DNA of 14,640 nt, taken from NCBI GenBank assembly GCA_002473085.1, contig DKTP01000121.1, positions 1 to 14,640 of the forward strand, in the 5' to 3' direction. The notes beneath the pieces were generated by a model. The model saw only the letters and a program-made list of their open reading frames with translations. It was not told the origin of the DNA and searched no databases. The number at the start of each line of letters is the position of its first letter. Positions within the stretch are counted from its first letter, which is position 1. Positions 12,284 through 14,640 of this stretch are shown piece after piece. A program made the position numbers and the translations under genes. This stretch comes from Anaerolineales bacterium UBA7227 (GTDB lineage: Bacteria; Chloroflexota; Anaerolineae; Anaerolineales; Villigracilaceae).

Positions 12284-13753
12284 CTATTTCAACAATCCGA
12301 CATCCTCGTTGAACGCGACGATCAACTCGTCGATCTCGTCCGCCTGCTTTTGGACGTCGGTCCAGTAATTCGGCTGATACCACTGCTGCTGGATCTCCTC
12401 GTAGGTCTTGCCCTGCTGTTCGACCCAGGTGTAGTACTTCAAATTGTGGACGCGGCGCCGGTCGGTGTAACGCAGTTCGAGCAGTTTATCGGTGGATTCG
12501 CCCAGGATCCAGCGGGCGTAATCGGCGGCCGCGTTGCTGTCGGTGTATTCGCCCATCTCGTCGCGCATCTCGGCGACGCGGGAGTGGTACAGTTCCATCG
12601 AATCGGTCAGGAGGGTCAGCACGATGTCGTTCTCGTCCATCTCGTAATACTTCGCCATCTTGACGGCCGTCAGCATGTTCGAGATGCCAGAGAAACCGAA
12701 CAGGTCGAGCCGCGCCACAACGTCTTCCGGGACGCCGCGCTCGACGAGGTAGGCGCGTCCCGCCTCCTCGGTGAAGAGACGCGAGAGGTTGACCACGGCG
12801 TTATCGTCCACCGCGGCCACGAGGTCGGTGTTCTTCACGTTATGCACCCACGGGACGTGTTTATCGCCGATCCCCTCGATGCGGTGCGCGCCGAACCCGT
12901 TTTCGAGCAGGGTCGGACATTGCAGGGCTTCGCTGGCTACGATCTTGCTTTCCGGGAAGAGCTGCTTCAGGTAGTCGCCGCTGGCGATCGTCCCGGCTGA
13001 GCCGGTCGCGGAGACCATGCCGCGGTAGCGGTCGTTCGGTCCCATCACCCGCTTCAAGACCTCCTCCATCGCGTGGCCGGTCACTTCGTAGTGCCACAGG
13101 TAATTGCCGAACTCGTCAAACTGGTTGAAGATCATCAGGTCCTGTCCCGAATTGCGGAGTTCCCAGCACTTGTCGAAGATCTCCTTGACGTTCGATTCGG
13201 AGCCGGGCGTCTTGATCGTCTCGCCCGCGACGTTGGACAGCCACTCGAAGCGCTCCCGCGACATCCCTTCGGGCAGGATGGCGATGGAATCGCAGGCCAG
13301 CAGAGCGGAGTCGTACGCGCCGCCGCGGCAGTAATTTCCCGTCGAGGGCCAGACCGCCTTCTGCGTGGTCGGGTCGAACTGACCCGTGACGAGCCGCGGC
13401 ACGAGACAGGAAAACGCCGCCCCGACCTTGTGCGAACCCGTCGGGAACCACTTCCCCACCAGCGCCACGATGCGGGCGCGGACGCCCGTCAGCGAGGAGG
13501 GCAGTTCGATGAAGTTGGCCCCGCCGAAGGTCCCGCCCGAGGCGACGGGCTGGTTCTTCCAGGTGATGCGGAAGAGGTTGCGCGGGTGAATGTCCCAAAG
13601 TCCGATGCCCTTTAATTCATCCTTGATCTTGCCCGGGATCTTCGTCGGGTCTTTCATCTGGGCGTAGGTGGGAATGATGATGTTGCGCTCGCGGGCGCGT
13701 TGGACCGCGCGGGCGCGGCGGTCTTTTTCGATGGTAAGGTCAATGGTGGTCAT
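12284..13753 (-). CDS. Fold-type II PLP-dependent enzyme (TrpB/cysteine synthase-like)
   Basis: This 489-residue protein is a pyridoxal-phosphate enzyme of the tryptophan synthase beta superfamily. Expected elements are in order: GSHKVGAAF at 106-114 with Lys109 as the likely Schiff-base lysine, the (S/T)xGN-type asparagine loop STGNYCRGGA at 137-146, and the phosphate-binding loop ATGSAGT at 249-255. It is longer than ordinary cysteine synthase because of an N-terminal extension (about 1-60) and a C-terminal part (about 400-489) rich in Tyr, Trp and Glu. Such enzymes carry out beta-replacement or elimination on serine- or cysteine-like substrates; the substrate here cannot be named. AGGAG precedes the ATG at normal spacing. 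It lies 72 bases downstream of the unrecognised 173-residue gene and may share its transcript. Confidence 0.85.
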   Translation of the reverse strand: MTTIDLTIEKDRRARAVQRARERNIIIPTYAQMKDPTKIPGKIKDELKGIGLWDIHPRNLFRITWKNQPVASGGTFGGANFIELPSSLTGVRARIVALVGKWFPTGSHKVGAAFSCLVPRLVTGQFDPTTQKAVWPSTGNYCRGGAYDSALLACDSIAILPEGMSRERFEWLSNVAGETIKTPGSESNVKEIFDKCWELRNSGQDLMIFNQFDEFGNYLWHYEVTGHAMEEVLKRVMGPNDRYRGMVSATGSAGTIASGDYLKQLFPESKIVASEALQCPTLLENGFGAHRIEGIGDKHVPWVHNVKNTDLVAAVDDNAVVNLSRLFTEEAGRAYLVERGVPEDVVARLDLFGFSGISNMLTAVKMAKYYEMDENDIVLTLLTDSMELYHSRVAEMRDEMGEYTDSNAAADYARWILGESTDKLLELRYTDRRRVHNLKYYTWVEQQGKTYEEIQQQWYQPNYWTDVQKQADEIDELIVAFNEDVGLLK

Positions 13754-13825
13754 GGGGTCTCCTAAAAAAGTAGTTGAAGATCCATCTCGAAAAGCGCGGA
13801 TGCTTCACTGAAAAAACGTCAAATC

Positions 13826-14347
13826 TCAATCCTGCAAAATAAACCCGATCTGCTCCGAGCGCGCCAGCATCATGGATACCTGGATCGGCGGCATTTGCGG
13901 AATATACGGCGAACTGACGGAGGCGTCGTAAATGGACATCCAGGCCGAATGCGAAACCGAAAGCGTGGTGAGCAGGTCGCTTTGGGAGGCGGCGCGGAAA
14001 TATCCGTTCACGGTGAACAAGCCCATGTGAATGGTCACGGGTTTGTTGACGCGCCGGTCTTCGCGCTCGTCGTAATCCAGCGGCTCCTGCGAGGGGGGCG
14101 CGGCGTGAAAACCGATCGCCTGGGAAACGGGCAGGATCAGTTCCTGGTAGGCGGCAGACTTGATCCCGCCGGCCGTCATCTGAAGCCATTGCAGGTTGTA
14201 AAAATGGAAGTAATCGGGCGCGCTGTCGGTACGAAGCCAGTTGTTGATGCGCATGGTCTTCATCGTCACGACCTCGCCGCGGATCAAACCGTTCTGCGTG
14301 TACGCCATCACCAGGGTGACTTTGTCTTCGGGGCCGGGAGTGTACAT
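13826..14347 (-). CDS. Conserved-looking protein of unknown function
   Basis: I do not recognise this 173-residue protein. It starts MYTPGPEDKVTLVMAYTQNGLIRGEVV, a beta-strand-rich opening. It contains a Trp/Tyr/Phe-rich stretch (DYFHFYNLQWLQM at 45-57), a polar loop with many charged residues (about 88-101), and ends in strands with several methionines (about 150-173). There are no cysteines, signal peptide or membrane segment. A GAGAGG ribosome site and an upstream TATAAT support the start. It is followed after 72 bases by the PLP enzyme gene in the same direction, so the two may be one operon. Confidence 0.7.
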   Translation of the reverse strand: MYTPGPEDKVTLVMAYTQNGLIRGEVVTMKTMRINNWLRTDSAPDYFHFYNLQWLQMTAGGIKSAAYQELILPVSQAIGFHAAPPSQEPLDYDEREDRRVNKPVTIHMGLFTVNGYFRAASQSDLLTTLSVSHSAWMSIYDASVSSPYIPQMPPIQVSMMLARSEQIGFILQD

Positions 14348-14366
14348 AAAAATTCCTCTCTGTCGG

Positions 14367-14372
14367 ATTATA
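14367..14372 (-). promoter_or_regulatory. -10 box (TATAAT) for the 173-residue gene
   Basis: The minus strand reads CTGATATAATCCGACAGAGAGG before the ATG, interrupted here by nothing else. The TATAAT lies 19 bases from the start codon and leaves the GAGAGG ribosome site in the leader. It also sits just past the stop of the Nudix gene, making an independent promoter likely. No clear -35 is seen. Confidence 0.45.
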
Positions 14373-14403
14373 TCAGGCCGTTCACCCCGTCCGGGCGACG
14401 CGC

Positions 14404-14640
14404 TCAGGCGAAGACCACTTTCAATTTTTCGTCGTCGTCATAGAACGAACGCGCGGCAAAGGGCGGATCGCCCGCCTTCATCCGCAGGACGCGGTCGAGC
14501 AGCGCCGCCACATCCTCGACGAGAGGCCGGCTCGCCAGTTCGGACAGCGGCAGCCACTCCAGCGTCCCCTCCGCGCTGGGACGGAGTTGGGCGGACACGT
14601 AGGTCCGCCCCAACGGATCAGTCCGCCCCAACGGATCGGT
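14404..14640 (-). CDS. Nudix hydrolase, C-terminal part (N-terminus beyond window)
   Basis: The frame is open from the right edge to a TGA at 14404, giving 78 residues. The pattern LEWLPLSEL followed by PLVEDVAALLDRVL, then DPPFAARSFYDDDEKLKVVF, matches the C-terminal end of Nudix hydrolases of the 8-oxo-dGTP pyrophosphatase/MutT type. There, a Trp-x-Pro-Leu-x-Glu-Leu segment comes after the catalytic Nudix box. The Nudix box itself would lie outside the window, so activity cannot be judged. The first visible residues are two copies of TDPLGR from an 18-base tandem repeat, an unusual insertion for this fold. The internal TTG at 14631 is not a real start, because it lies within the repeat and the frame continues upstream. 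Confidence 0.7.
   Translation of the reverse strand, partial: TDPLGRTDPLGRTYVSAQLRPSAEGTLEWLPLSELASRPLVEDVAALLDRVLRMKAGDPPFAARSFYDDDEKLKVVFA
14605..14640. repeat. In-frame 18-bp tandem repeat in the Nudix gene
   Basis: Two copies of CCGCCCCAACGGATCRGT lie at 14605-14622 and 14623-14640, differing at one base. Each encodes TDPLGR on the minus strand. The repeat touches the window edge, so the true copy number is unknown. Confidence 0.85.

Overview
The window reads as a GC-rich bacterial chromosome. It is probably from a member of the Chloroflexota, and the class Anaerolineae would fit. This is an inference from the gene set: a VanW-domain protein, a Ser/Thr kinase fused to a propeller-like sensor, a divergent TrpB-like PLP enzyme and several promoter-proximal starts without Shine-Dalgarno sites. 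No rRNA, tRNA or other marker gene is present to prove it. Most of the sequence is ordinary and densely coded, and most genes lie on the minus strand.

Layout, left to right. At 1-1651 (-) is a membrane-anchored VanW-domain protein, cut by the window edge. At 1735-2278 (-) is a DinJ/RelB-YafQ type II toxin-antitoxin pair. At 2484-3068 (-) is a small integral membrane methyltransferase of the isoprenylcysteine/phospholipid methyltransferase type. At 3223-5754 (-) is a HerA-like P-loop ATPase with a coiled-coil tail, followed by a clear terminator. At 5829-6968 (-) is a phospholipase D-like lipoprotein with two HKD motifs. At 7017-7281 there is a terminator and a long imperfect inverted repeat. 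At 7282-9366 (-) is a transmembrane Ser/Thr protein kinase.

The accessory region is 9478-10714 (+) and is clearly AT-richer than its surroundings. A near-consensus promoter leads into three tightly packed small genes that are probably one operon. All three begin with the same stretch of about 17 residues (M-A-x-F-D-Q-R-G-Q-K-V-N-T-Q-Y-N-A), encoded by almost identical DNA. Beyond that stretch, the first protein is a short helical protein. The other two are duplicates carrying four CxxCxGxG zinc motifs of the DnaJ type with no J domain. The block begins at a GTTGGGC core and ends in a 59-base imperfect palindrome starting GCCCAAC, which is the layout of an integron-type gene cassette with its attC site. 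This three-gene cassette is the best candidate here for an undescribed system. Its function is unknown. A self-assembling or homotypic-recognition role for the shared N-terminus is only a hypothesis.

After about 590 bases with no supportable gene comes a PAS-GGDEF diguanylate cyclase (11309-12193, +). It converges on a fold-type-II PLP enzyme (12284-13753, -), with a strong hairpin terminator between them. The window closes with an unrecognised 173-residue protein (13826-14347, -) and the C-terminal part of a Nudix hydrolase (14404-14640, -) whose reading frame contains an 18-bp tandem repeat running off the edge.
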